From: Microcebus murinus
Taxonomy: Eukaryota; Chordata; Mammalia; Primates; Cheirogaleidae
Reading direction: 5' to 3'
DNA length: 64,000 bases
Assembly: GCF_040939455.1 (NCBI RefSeq)
Contig: NC_134120.1
Location: forward strand, 60,555,501 to 60,619,500
The notes under the pieces are model-generated. The model worked only from the letters and a program-made list of their open reading frames with translations, was not told the DNA's origin and did no database searches. The first letter of the stretch is position 1; the number at the start of each line of letters is the position of its first letter. Of this stretch, positions 11,501 to 24,600 are shown piece after piece. Position numbers and translations under genes: made by a program.

Positions 11501-14500
11501 CAGTGTGGAACTGGCTATGTCCACTCACCTACAGAAGACGGGCAGGCACAGCGCTGTGTGGAATTGGCTGTGTCCACTAAACCACGGGATACGGGGAGGC
11601 AGGGATCTGTGTGGAAATAGCTGTGTCCACACTCTCAAGGGAGACGGGCATGCAGGGCGCTGTGTTGAACTGGGGGTCTCCTCACACCCTCGGGAGATGG
11701 GCAGCCTGGCCGCTGTGTGGAACTGGTGTTTCCACACACCCACAGGAGACGGGCTAGCACAGCGCTGTGTGGACTGGCTGTGTACACACACCCATGGGAG
11801 ATGGGCAGGGAGGGCGCAGTGTGGAACTGGCTGTGTACACTCACACACGGGAGATGAGCCGGCACGGCGCTGTGTGGAGCTGGCTGTGTCCACTCACCCA
11901 AGGGAGACGGGAAGGCAGGGTGCTGTGTGAAACTGGTTGATTCCACTACCCACGGGAGAGGGGCAGGTAGGGTGCTGTGTTGATCTGGCTGTGTCCACAC
12001 AGTCACGGGTGATGGGCAGGCAGGGCGCTGGTTCGAACTGGCTGTGTTGACTCACCCACGGAAGACGGACAGACAGGGCACTGTGTTGAACTGGCGGTGT
12101 CCACTCACCCATGGGAGAGGGGCAGGTAGGGTGCTGTGTTGATCTGGCTGTGTCCACAACCCATGGGAGAGGGGCAGGCTGGGTTCTCTGTGGAACTCGC
12201 TTTGTCCAGTCACCCACGGGCCAGGGGCAGGCAGGGCGTGGTGTAGAATTGGCTGTGTCCACACACCCACGGGAGACGGGCAGGCACGGCGCTGTGTGTA
12301 ACTGGCTGTGTCCACTCACCCACTGGAGACGGGCAGTCTTGGCTCTCTGTGGAACTGGTTGTGTCCACTCACCCACTGCAGATGGGCAGGCAGGGCACTG
12401 TGTAACTGGCTGTGTCCACACACCCACTGGAGACGGGCAGGTAGGGCGCTGTGTTGAACTGGCTGTGTCCACTCACCCACGGAGACGGGCAGGTGGTGCG
12501 TGATTTGGAACTGGCTATGTCCACTCACCCACGGAAGACGGGCAGACAGGGCCCTGTGTGGAACTGGCTGTGTCCACACACCCATGGGAGACGGGCAGGC
12601 ATGGCGCTGCGTGGAACTGGATGTGTCCAACACCCATTGGAGATGGGCAGACAGGACACTGTGTGGAAATGGATGTGTCCACACACCCATGGGAGACAGG
12701 CAGGCAGGGCGCTGTATGGAACTGGCTGTGTCAACTCACCCATGGAAGATGGGGAAGTAGGGTGCTGTGTGGATCTGGCTGTTTCCACACACCCACGGGA
12801 GTTGGGCAGGCACAGCGCTGTGTTGGACTTGCCATGTCCTCACTCCAACAGGAGACATGCAGGCAGGGCGCTGTGTGGATCTGGGTGTTTCCACACACCC
12901 ACGGGAGATGGGCAGGCAGGGCGTGGTGTTGGACTGGCTGTGTCCACACTCCCACGGAGACGGGCATACACGGCGCTGTGTGGAACTGACTGTGTCAATT
13001 CACCCACAGGAGACGTGCAAGTAGGGTGCTGTGTTGAACTGGCTGTGTCCACACACCCACAGGAGACGGGCAGGCAGGGCGCAGGGTTGAACTGGATGTG
13101 TCTACTCACCCAAAGGAGGCGTGCAGGCAGGGTGCTGTGTTGAACTGGATGTGTCAACACACGAACTGGAGACCGACAGGCTGGGTACTGTGTGGAACTG
13201 GCTGTGTCCACTCACATATGGGAGACGGGCAGGTTGTGTGCTGTGTGGAGCTGGCTGTGTCCACTCATCCACGGGAGATGGGAAGACAGAGCGCTGTGTT
13301 GAACTGGCTGTGTCAACACACCCACGGGACACGGGCATCATGGGCACTGTGTGGAACTGGCTGTGTCAACACTCCCACTGGAGACAGGCAGGCAGGGCGA
13401 TGTGTTTAACTGGCTATGTCCACACACCCACGGGAGAGGGGCAGGCAGGCGCTGTGTGGAACTGGCTGTGTCCAGTCACCCATGGGAGACGGGCAGGCAG
13501 GGCGCTGTGTTGAACTGGCTGTATCGATAACCCACGGGAGATGGGCAGGGAGGGCGCTCTGTTGAACTGGCTGTGTCCAGTCACCCATGGGAGACTGGCA
13601 GGCAGGGCGCTGTGTGGAACTGGCTGTGTCCCCTCACCCACTGGAGACGGGCAGGAAGGGTGCTTGTGGAACTGGTTGATTCCACCCACCCAAGGGAGAC
13701 GGGCAGGCAGGGCACTGTGTGGAACTGGCTATTTCCACTCACCCACCGGAGACGGTCAGGTAGGGCGCTGTGTGGATCTGGCTGTGTCCACAGACCAATG
13801 GGAGATGGGCAGGCAGGGCGCTGTGTGGAACTGGCTGTGTCCACTCACCCACGGGTGAGGGGGAGGCAGGGACTGGTTTGGAACTGGCTGTGTCCACACA
13901 CCCACGTGAGATGGGCAGGCAGGGCACTGTGTGGAACAGGCCGTGTCCACTCACTCACGGGAGTCAGGCAGGCAGGGCGCTGTGTCGAACTGGCTGTGTC
14001 GACTGACACATGGGAGATGGGCAGTCAGGGTGCTGTGTGGAACTGGTTGTTTCCATTCATCCACGGGAGACAGGCAGGCAGGGCGCTGGGTTGAACTGGC
14101 TGTGTCTACTCACCCACTGGAGACAGGCAAGCTAGGTGCTGTGTGAACCTGGCTGTGTCCACACACCGACTGGAGATGGACAGGCTGGGTTCTGTGTTGA
14201 ACTGGCTGTGTCCACACACCCACAGGAGATGGGCAGGCAGGGCGCTGGGTGGAACTGGCTGTGTCCACTCACCCAGGGAGATGGGCAGGCAGGGCGCTGT
14301 GTGGAACTGGCTGTGTCCACTCACCCACTGGAGACGGGCAAGCTGGGTTCTGTGTTGAACTGGCTGTGTCCACACACCCACAGGAGATGGGCATGCCGGG
14401 CGCTGAGTGGAACTGGCTGTGTCCACTCACCCATGGGAGACGGGCAGGCAGGGCGTGGCATGGAACTGGCGGTGTCCACTCACCCACGGGAGACGGGTAG

Positions 14501-14759
14501 ACAGGGCGCTGTGTGGAACTGGCTGTGTCCTCTCACCCATGGGAGATAGGCAGGCTGGGTGCTGTGTGGAACAGGCTGTGTCCTCTCACCCACGGGAGAC
14601 GGACAGGCAGGGCGCTGTGTGGAAATGGCTGTGTCTACTCACTGATGGAAGACTGACAGGCAGGGCGCTACGTGGAACTGGCTGTGTCCACTCACGGGCG
14701 AGAGAGAGGCAGGGCGTGGTGTGGAACTGGCTGTGTCCACTCACTCACTGGAGACGGGC

Positions 14760-17700
14760 AGGCATGTCGCTGTGTGTAACTGGCTGTGTCAACTCATCCA
14801 TGGGAGACAGGCAGGCATGGCGCTGTGTTTAACTGGCCGTGTCCTCCACCCACGGGAAACGGGCTGGCAGGGCGCTGTGTGGAACTGGCTGTGTCCACTC
14901 ACCAATGGGTTAGGGGCAGGCAGGGCGTGGTGTGGAACCTGCTGTGTCCACACACCCAAGGGAGATGGGCAGGCAGGGCGCTGTGTGGAACGGGTTGTGT
15001 CCACTCACTCACTGGAGACGGGCAGGCACGGCGCTGTGTGTAACTGGCTGAGTCCACTCACCAACTGGAGACGGGCAGTCAGGGCGCTGTGGGGAATTTG
15101 CTGTGTCCACTCAGCCACTGGAGAAGGGCCGGCAGGGCGCTGTGTGGAACTGGCTGTGTCCACTCACTCACTGGAGACGGGCAGGCAGGGTGCCGTGTAG
15201 AATTGGCTGTGTCCACACACACACGGGAGACGGGAAGGCACGGCGCTGTGTGGAACTGGCTATGTCTACACACCCACGGGAGACGGGCAGGTAGGGCGCT
15301 GTGTGTATCTGGCTGTGTCCACTCACCCACAGGCGAGGAGCCGGCTGGGCGTGATGTGGAACTCGCTGTGTCCACTCACCCACGGGAAACGGGCAGGCAG
15401 TGAGCTGTGTGGAACTGGTGTGTCCTCACACTCACAGGAGATGGGCAGGCAGGGCGTTGTGTGGAACTTGTTGTATCCACTCACCCACAAGAGACGGAAA
15501 AACAGGGCTCTGTGTGGAACTGGCTGTGTCCACACACCCATGGGAGACTGGCAGACAGGGCGCTGTGTGGAACTGGCTATGTCCACACACCCAACGGAGA
15601 CGGGCTGGCACGGCGCTATGTGGATATGGCTTTGTCCACTCACACACGGCAGATGGCAGGCAGGGTGCTGTGTTGAACTGGCTGTGTCCACACACCCACG
15701 GGAAACGGGCAGGCCGGGCGCTGTGTGGAATTGGCTGTGTCCACACACCCACGAGAGACAAGCAGGCACGGCGCTGTGTGGATCTGGCTGTGTCCACTAA
15801 CCCACGTGAGATGGGCAGGCAGGACGCTGTGTAACTGGCTGTGTCCACTCACCCACGGGAGATGGGCAGGCAGGGTGCTGTGTTGAACTGGCTGTTTCCA
15901 CACACACACGGGCGACAGGCAGGCAGGGCGCTGTGTGGAATTGGCTGTGTCCACTCACCCACGGGATATGGGCAGGAAGGGCGTGGTGGAACTGGCTGTG
16001 TCCACACACCCACAAGAGACGAGCAGGCAGGGCGCTGTGTGGAACTGGCTGTGTCCACTAACTCACTGGAGATGGGCAGGCAGGGCGCTGTGTGGAACTA
16101 GCTGTGTCCACTCACCCAGGGGAGATGTGCAGGCACGGTGCTGTGTGTAACTGGCTGTTTCCACTCACCCACTGGAGAAGGGGAGTCAAGGCGCTGTGTT
16201 GAACGGGCTGTGTCCACACACCCAAGGGAGACGGGCAGGTAGGGCGCTGTGTGGATCTCGCTGTGTCCACTCACCCACGGGCGAGGGGCTAGCAGGGCGT
16301 GGTTTGGAACTCGCTGTGTCCACACACCCACAGGAAATGGGCAGGCAGGGAGCTGTGTGGAACTGGTTGTGTCCACACACCCACGGGAGACGGGCAGGCA
16401 GGGCGCTGGGTTGAACTGGCTGTATCTACGCACTCACTGGAGACGGGCAGGCAGGGTGCTGTGTGGAACTGGCTGTGTAAACACACCCACGGGAGATGGG
16501 CATCCAGGGCGCTGGGTGGAACTGGCTGTCTCCACTCACCTATGGTAAAAGGGCAGGCAGGGATCGGTTTGGAACTGGCTGTGTCCACTCAAGCACGGGA
16601 GATGGGCAGACAGTGCGCTGTGTTGAACTCGCTGTGTCCACACACACACGAGAGACGGGCAGGCAGTGCGCTGTGTGGAACAGGCTGTGTCCACACACCC
16701 ATGGGAAACGGGCAGGCAGGGCGTGGTGTGGATCTGGCTGTGTCCACAGACCCACTGGAGACGGGCAGGCAGGGTGCTGTGTGGAACTGGCTGTGTCCAC
16801 ACACACATGGGAGACGGGCAGGCTGGGTGCTGTGTGGAACTGGCTGTGTCCACCCATATACGGGAGACGGGCAGGCTGTGTGCTGTGTGGAAATGGCTGT
16901 CTCCACTCACCCACGGGAGATGGGCAGGCAGGGCGCTGTGTGGAACTGGCTGTGTCCACTCACTCAATGGAGACGGGAAGGCACGGCGCTGTGTGTAACT
17001 GGCTGTGTCAAATCACCCACGGGAGACGGGCAGGCATGGCGCTGTGTTTAACTGGCCGTGTCCTCAACTGGCCGTGTCCTCAACGGGAGATGGGCTGGCA
17101 GGGCGCTGTGTGGAACTGGCTGTGTCCACTCACTCACTGGAGACGGGCAGGCACGGTGCTGGGTGGAACTGGCTGAGTCCACTCACCAACTGGAGACGGG
17201 CTGTCAGGGCGCTGTGTGGAACTTGCTGTGTCCACTCAGCCACTGGAATAGGGCCGGCAGGGTGCTGTGTGCAACTGGCTGTGTCCACTCACTCACTGGA
17301 GATGGGCAGGCAATGTGCTGTGTTGAATTGGCTGTGTCCATACACCCACGGGAGATGGGCAGGCTGGGTGCTGTGTTGAACTGCCTGTGTCCACTCACCC
17401 ATGGAGACAGGCAGGCTGCACGCCGTTTGGAACAGGCTGTGTCCACTCACGCACGGGAGACGGGCACACAGGGACCTGTGTGGAACTGGCTGTGTCCACA
17501 CACCCATGGAGATGGGCAGGCACGGCGCTGTGTTTAACTGGCCATGTCCTCACACTCATGGGAGACGGGCAGGCAGGGTGTTGTGTGGAACTGGTTGTAT
17601 CCACTCACCCACAAGAGATGAAAAAACAGGGCTCTGTGTGGAACTGGCTGTGTCCACACACCCATGGGAGACGGGCAGGCTGGGTGCTGTATTGAACTGG

Positions 17701-18900
17701 CTGTGTCTACACACCCATGGCAGACAGGCAGGCCGGGCGCTGTGTGAAATTGGCTCTGTTCACACACCCACAGGAGATGCACAGGCAGGGCGCTATGTGG
17801 ATCTGGCTGTGTCCACTCACCCACGAGAGACAAGCAGGCACGGCGCTGTGTGGATCTGGCTGTGTCCACTAACCCACGTGAGAGGGGCAGGCAGGGCGCT
17901 GTGTGGAACTGGCTGTGTGCACTCACCCACGGGAGACGGGCAGGCAGGGTGCTGTGTTGAACTGGCTGTCTCCACACACAAACGGGAGACAGGCAGGCAG
18001 GGCGCTGTGTGGATTTGGCTGTGTCCACTCACCCACGGGAGATGGGCAGGAAGGGCGTGGTGTGGAACTGGCTGTGTCCACACACCCACAGGAGATGGGC
18101 AGGCAGGGCGCTGTGTGGAACTGGCTGTGTCCACTAACTCACTGGAGACGGGCAGGCAGGGCGCTGTGTGGAACAGGCTGTGTCCACTCACCCATGGGCG
18201 AGGGGCAGGCAGGGCGTGGTGTGGAACTGGCTGTGACCACACACCCACGGGAGACGAGCAGGCAGGGCGTGGTTTGGAACTCGCTGTGTCCACACACCCA
18301 CGGTAAACGGGCAGGCAGGGAGCTGTTGAACTGGTTGTGTCCACACACCCATGGGAGACGGGCAGGCAGGGCCCTGGGTTGAACTGGCTATATCTACGCC
18401 TCCACTGGAGACGGGCAGGCAGGGTGCTGGGTTGAACTGGCTGTGTCCACACCCACTGGAGATGGGCAGGCTGGGTGCTGTGTTGAACTGGCTGTGTTAA
18501 CAAACCCACAGGAGATGGGCATGCAGGGCCCTCGGTGGCACTGGCTATGTCCACTCACCCATGGGAAAAGGGCAGGCAGGGATCGGTTTGGAACTGGCTG
18601 TGTCCACTCACGCACGGGAGATGGGCAGACAGTGCGCTGTGTTGAACTCACTGTGTCCACTCACACAAGAGAGACGGGCAGGCAGGGCGCTGTGTGGAAC
18701 AGGCTGTGTCCACACACCCACGGGAAACGGGCATGCAGGACACTGTGTGGAACAGGCTGTGTATACTTACCCAGGGGTGATGGGCAGGCAGGATGCTGTG
18801 TGGAACTGGCTGTGTCCACGCACCCATGGTAGAAGGACAGACAGGGCACGGTGTGTATCTGATTGTGTCCACAGTCCCAAGGGAGACAGGCAGGGAGGGC
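14760..18900 (+). repeat. Duplicated satellite block of about 2.1 kb
   Basis: Rare variant strings recur about 40 units apart. Examples are GGAAAAACAGGGCTCTGTGT near 15496 with its partner AAAAAACAGGGCTCTGTGTG near 17619, and GGGCAGGCAGGGATCGGTTT near 16550 and 18569. The TTTAACTGGCCGTGTCCT unit at about 14827 has a partner near 17047. Order is kept between copies, so this is a block duplication and not chance convergence. Confidence 0.7.
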
Positions 18901-21589
18901 GATGTGTGGAACTGGCTGTGTCCACTCACATACGGGAGACAGGCAGGCTGTGGGCTGTGTAGAACTGGCTGTGTCCACTCACCCAAGGGAGACGGGCAGG
19001 CACGGCGCTGTGTGTAACTGGGTGAGTCCACTCACCAACTGGAGACGGGCAGTCAAGGCGCTGTGTGGAACTGGCTGTGTCCACTTAACCACTGGAGATG
19101 CGCAGGCAGGGCGCTGTGTTGAACTGGCTGTCTCCACACACTCATGGGACACGGGCAGACAGGGTGCAGTGTGGAACAGGCTGTGTCCACTCACCCACGG
19201 GAGACGGGCAGGCAGGGCGCTGTGTTGAACTGGCTGTGTCCACACAGCCATGGCAGAGGGGCAGAGAGGGCGCTGTGTGGAACTGGCAGTGTCCACACAC
19301 ACATGGGAGATGGGCAGGCAGGGTTTGGGTGGAACTGGCTGTGTCCACACACCCACGAGAGACGCACAGGCAGGGAGAGGTGTGGAACTGGCTGTGTCCA
19401 CTCAGCCACGGTAGATGGGCAGGCAGGGCACTGTGTGAAACTGGCTGTGTCCACACACCCACGGTATACGGGCAGGCTGGGTGCTGTGTGGAACTGGCTG
19501 TGTCCACTCACCCACGGGAGACGGGTAGGCTACGAGCTGTGTCGACAGGCTGTGTCCATTCACCCACGGGAGACGGGCAGGCTGCGTGCTGTATGGAACT
19601 TGCTGTGTCCACTCAGCCATGGAGACGGGCAGGCAGGGCGCTGTGTGGAACTGGCTGTGTCCACTTACCCACGGGCGAGAGGCAGGCAGGGCGTGGTGTG
19701 GAACTGGCTGTGACCACACAGCCATGGGAGACGAGCAGGCAGGGCGCTGTGTGGAAATAGCTGTGTCCACTCACCCATGGGAGATGGGCAGGCAGGGCAC
19801 TGTGTGGAACTGGCTGTGTCCACTCACCCATTGGAGACAGGCATGCAGGGCCCTGTGTGGAACTGGCTGTGTCCACTCATCAATGGGAGTTGGGCAGGCA
19901 GGGCACGGTGTGGAACTGGCTGTGTCTAAACACCCACGGGAGATGGACAGACAGGGCGCAGTGTGGATCTGGCTGTGTCCACACACCCACGGGAGATGGG
20001 CAGGCAGGGCACTGTGTGGAACTGGCTATGTCCATTCACCCACGGGATACGGGAAGGCTGGGTGCTGTGTGTAACTGGCTGTGTCAAATCACCCACAGGT
20101 GATGGGCAGGCAGGGCGCTGTGTGGAACTGGCTGTGTCCACACACCCATGAGAGACAGACAGGCAAGGTGCGGAGTGGATATGGCTGTGTCCACACACCC
20201 ACGGGAGACAGGTAGGCAGGGCGCTATGTTGAACTGACTGTGTCCACGTACCCATGAGACGGGCCTACAGGATGCTGTGTGGTACTGGCTGTGTCCACAC
20301 ACCCATGGGAGACGGGCAGGCACGGCGCTGTGTGGATCTGGCTGTGTCCACTCACCCAGGGGAGACGGCCGGGCAGGGTGCTGTGTAACTGGCTTTGTCC
20401 ACACACCCTCGGGAGACGGGCAGGCTGGATGCTGTGTTGAACTGGCTGTGTCCATACCCCCACGGGAGATGGGCAGGCAGGGCGCTCTGTGGAACTGGTT
20501 GTTTCCACTCTCCCACGGGAGATGAGCAGGCATTGCGCTGTGTTGAACTGGAGGTGTCCACTCACCCACGGGAGACGGGCAGGCAGGGCGCTGTGTGGAA
20601 CTGGCTGTGTCCACTCAGCCTCGGGAGAAGGGTAGGCAAGGCGCTGTGTTAAATTGGGTGTGTCCACTCACCCTCGGGAGACAGGCAGGCAGTGCGCTGT
20701 GTTGAACTGGCTGTGTCCACTCACCCATGGGAGATGGGCTGGCAGGGCGCTGTGTGGAACTGGCTGTATCCACTCACCCATGGGAGACGAGCAGGCAGGG
20801 CGCTGTGTGGAACTGGCTGAGTCCACACACCCACGTGAGACGGGCAGGCAGGGCTCTGTGTGGATCTGGCTGTGTACACTCATCCACGGGAGACGGGCAG
20901 GCAGTGCGCTGTGTTGAACTGGCTGTGTCCACTCACCCATGGGAGATGGGCTGGCAGGGCGCTGTGTGGATCTGGCTGTGTCAACTCACCCACAGGCGAC
21001 AGGCAGGCAGGGGGCTCTGTAACGTGCTGTGTCGACACACCCACTGGAGATGGGCAGGCAGGATGCTTTGTTGAACTGGCTGTGTCCACACACCCACGGG
21101 AGACGAACAGGCTGGGTGCTGCGTTGAAATGGCTGTGTCCACACACCCACGGGAGACGGGCAGGCTGGGTGCTCTGTTGAAATGGCTGTGTCCACACACC
21201 CACGAGAGAAGGGCAGGCAGGGTGCTGTGTGGAACTGGCTGTGTCAACACACCCACTGTAGATGGGCAGAAAGGACGCTATGTGGAGTTGGCTGTGTCAC
21301 TCACCCACGGGAGATGGGCAGGCAGGGCTCTGTGTGGAATTGGCTGTGTCCACTCACCAATGGGAGACAGACAGGCAGGTCGCTGTGTGGAACTGACTGT
21401 GTCCACTCACCCAAGAGAGATAGACAAGCAGGGCGCTGTGTGGAACTGGCTGTGTCCACACACCCATGGGAGACGGGCAGGTAGGGCGCTGTGTGGAATT
21501 GGCTGTGTCCATTCACCCACGGAAGAAAGACAAGCAGGGCGCTGTGTGGAACTGGCTATGTCCACTCACCCATGGTAGACGGGCAGGTA

Positions 21590-21607
21590 GGGTTAGGGTT
21601 AGGGTTG
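21590..21607 (+). repeat. Short interstitial telomeric insertion in satellite
   Basis: Three perfect telomeric hexamers (GGTTAGGGTTAGGGTTGG) replace part of one satellite unit, between the CAGGTAGG and GGAACTGG parts. The orientation matches all the large telomeric blocks in the window. The flanking satellite resumes in the normal order, so this is a small insertion or replacement within a unit. Confidence 0.9.
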
Positions 21608-24600
21608 GAACTGGCTATGTCCACTCACCCACGTGAGACGGGCAGGCAGGGCGTTGTGTGAAACTGGCTGTGTCCATACACCTTTGGGAGATGGGAACGA
21701 GGACGCTGTGTTGAACTGGCTGTGTTCCCTCACCCATAGGAGATGGCCAGGCAGGGTGCTGTGTGGAACTGACTGTCTCCACTCACCCACTGGACATGGG
21801 CAGGCAGGGCGACTGGGGAACTGGCTGTGTCCAAACACTCAAGGGACAGTGGCAGGGAGGGCACTTTGTGGAACTGGCTGTGTCCAGACACTCATGGGAG
21901 ACGGGCAGGCAAGGCACTGTTGAACTGGCTGTGTCCACTCACCCACTGGACACGGGCAGGCAGGGCGCTGGGTGGAACTGGCTGTGTCCCCTCACCCATG
22001 GGAGACGGGCAGGCACAGCGCTGTGTGGAACTGGCTGTGTTCCCCCCCATGGGAGACAGGCATGTAGGTCGCCATGTTGAATTCGCTGTGACCACAAGAG
22101 CTCGAAGGACGGTCAGGCAGGGAGGTGTGTGGAACTGGCTGTGTCCACTCACCCATGGGAGATGGGCTGGCAGGGCGCTGTGTGGATCTGTCTGTGTCCA
22201 CACACCCATGGGAGACGGGCAGGCAGGGCGCTGTGTGGATCTTGCTGTGTCCACTCACTCACGGAAGACAGGCCGGCATCGCGCTGTGTGGAACTGGCTA
22301 TGTCTACTCACCCACGGTCGACGGGCAAGCAGGGCGCTGTGTGGATCTGGCTGTGTCCACACACCCATGCGAGACAGTCAGCCTGGGTGCTGTGTTGAAC
22401 AGGCTGTGTCCACTCAGCCACGGGAGACGGGCAGGCAGGGCGCTGTGTGGGACTGGCTGTGTCCACACACCCACAGGAGATGGGAAGGCAGGGCATTTTG
22501 TGGATCTGGCTGTGTCCACTCACACACGGGAGACGGGCAGACAGGGCGCTGTGTGGATCTGGCTCTGTCCACACACCCACGCCATACGGGCAGGCAGGGC
22601 GCTGTGTCTATCTGGCTGTGTCAACACACCCATGGGAGACCGGCACTGGGCGAAGTGTTGAACTGGCTGTGTCCACTCAGCCATGGGAGACAGGCAGGAA
22701 GGGCGCTGGGTGGATCTGCCTGTGTCCACTCTCCCACGGGAACCGGGGAGGCAGAGCCCTGTGTGGATCTGGCTGTGTCCAATCACCCACTGGAGACGGG
22801 CAGGCAGGGCTCTGTGTGGAACTGGCTGTGTCCACTCACCCACGAGAGACCGGCAGGCAGGGCCCTATGTGGATCTGGCTGTGTCCATACACCCACGGGA
22901 AACATGCAGGCAGGGCGCGGTGTGGAACTGGCAGTGTCCACAAAACCACGCAAGACGGGCAAGCAGGGCACTGTTTTGAACTGGCTGTGTCCACTCACCC
23001 ATGGGAGATGGGCAGACAGCACGCTGTGTGGAACTGTCTGTGTCCACACTCCCACGGGAGATGGGCAAGCAGGGTGCTCTGTGGATCTGGCTGTGTCCAC
23101 TCACCCACGGGAGATGGGGAGGCTGTGCGCTGTGTGGAACTGGCAGTGTTCCTCACCCTTGGGAGACGGGCAGGCAGGTCGCTGTGTGTAACTGCCTGTG
23201 TCCACTCACCCACTGGGGACGAGCAGCAGCGTGCTGTGTGGAACTGGCTGTGTCCACACACCTACGGGAGACGGGCAGGTAGGGTGCTGTGTTGAACTGG
23301 TGTGTCAACACATATACTGGAGACGAGCAGGCAGCGGGATGTGTGGAACTGTCTTTGTCCACTCACCCAGGGGAGACGGGCAGGCAGGGCGCAGTGTGGA
23401 ACTGGCTGTGTTAACTCACTCACGGGAGACGGGCAGGCAGGGCGTGATGTGGAACTGGCTGTGTCCACTCACCCACGGGAGACGGGCATGCACAGCATTG
23501 TATGTAACTGGCCGTGCCCACACACCCACTGGAGACGGGCAGTCAGGGCACTGTGTGGAACTGGCTGTGTCCATTCACCAACTGAAGATGGGCAGGCAGG
23601 GCATGGTGTGCAACTGGCTTGGTCCACACACCCACGGGAGACAGGCAGGCAGGGCACTGTGTGGGACTGGCTGTGTCCACAAACACATGAGTGACGGGCA
23701 ATTAGGGCGCTGTGTCGAACTGGCTGTGTCCACTCACCCACCGGAGGCTGGCAGGTAGGGCGTTGTGTGGAACTGGCTGTCTCCACTCACCCACGGGACA
23801 CGGGCAAGTAGGGTGCTGTGTGGATCTGGCTGTGTCCACACACTCACAGGAGATGGGCAGACAGGGCGCTGTGTGGAACTGGCTGTGTCCACTCACCTAA
23901 GGGAGACGGGCAGAGAGGGCTCTGTGTGGAACTCGCTGTGTCCACACAGCCACGGGAGACGGGCAAGCTGAGTGCTGTGTGGAACTGGCTTTGTCCACTC
24001 ACCCACGGGAAATGGGCAGGTAGGGAGCTGTGTGGAACTGGCTGTGTCCACACACCCATGGGAGATGGTCTAGCAGGGCGCTGTGTCTAACTGGCTGTGT
24101 CCATACACTCACGGGATACGGGCAGGCAGGGCGCTGTGTGGAACTGGCTATTTCCAATAACTCACAGGAGATGGGCAGGCACGGCGCTGTGTGGAACTGG
24201 CTGTGTCCACACACCCATGGGAGACAGGCAGGCACGGCGCTGTGTTGAACTGGGCGTGTCCTCACACACATGGGAGACAGGCATTTAGGGCGCTGTGTGA
24301 AACTGGCTGTGTCCACACACTCACAGGAGACAGGCAGGCAGGGCGCTGTGTGGAACCGGTTGTGTTGACTCACACACGGGAGAAGGGAAGGCAGGGCACT
24401 GTGTGGCACTGGCTGTGTCCATTCACCCACGGCGAGGGGCAGGAAGGGCATGGTGTGGAACTGGCTGTGTCCTCACACCCACGGGAGACGGGCAGGTAGT
24501 GTGCTGTGTTTAACTGGTTGTGTCCACACACTCACAGGAGACGGGCAGGCAGGGCTCTATGTGGAACTGGCTGTGTCCTCACACCCACAGGAGATGGGCA

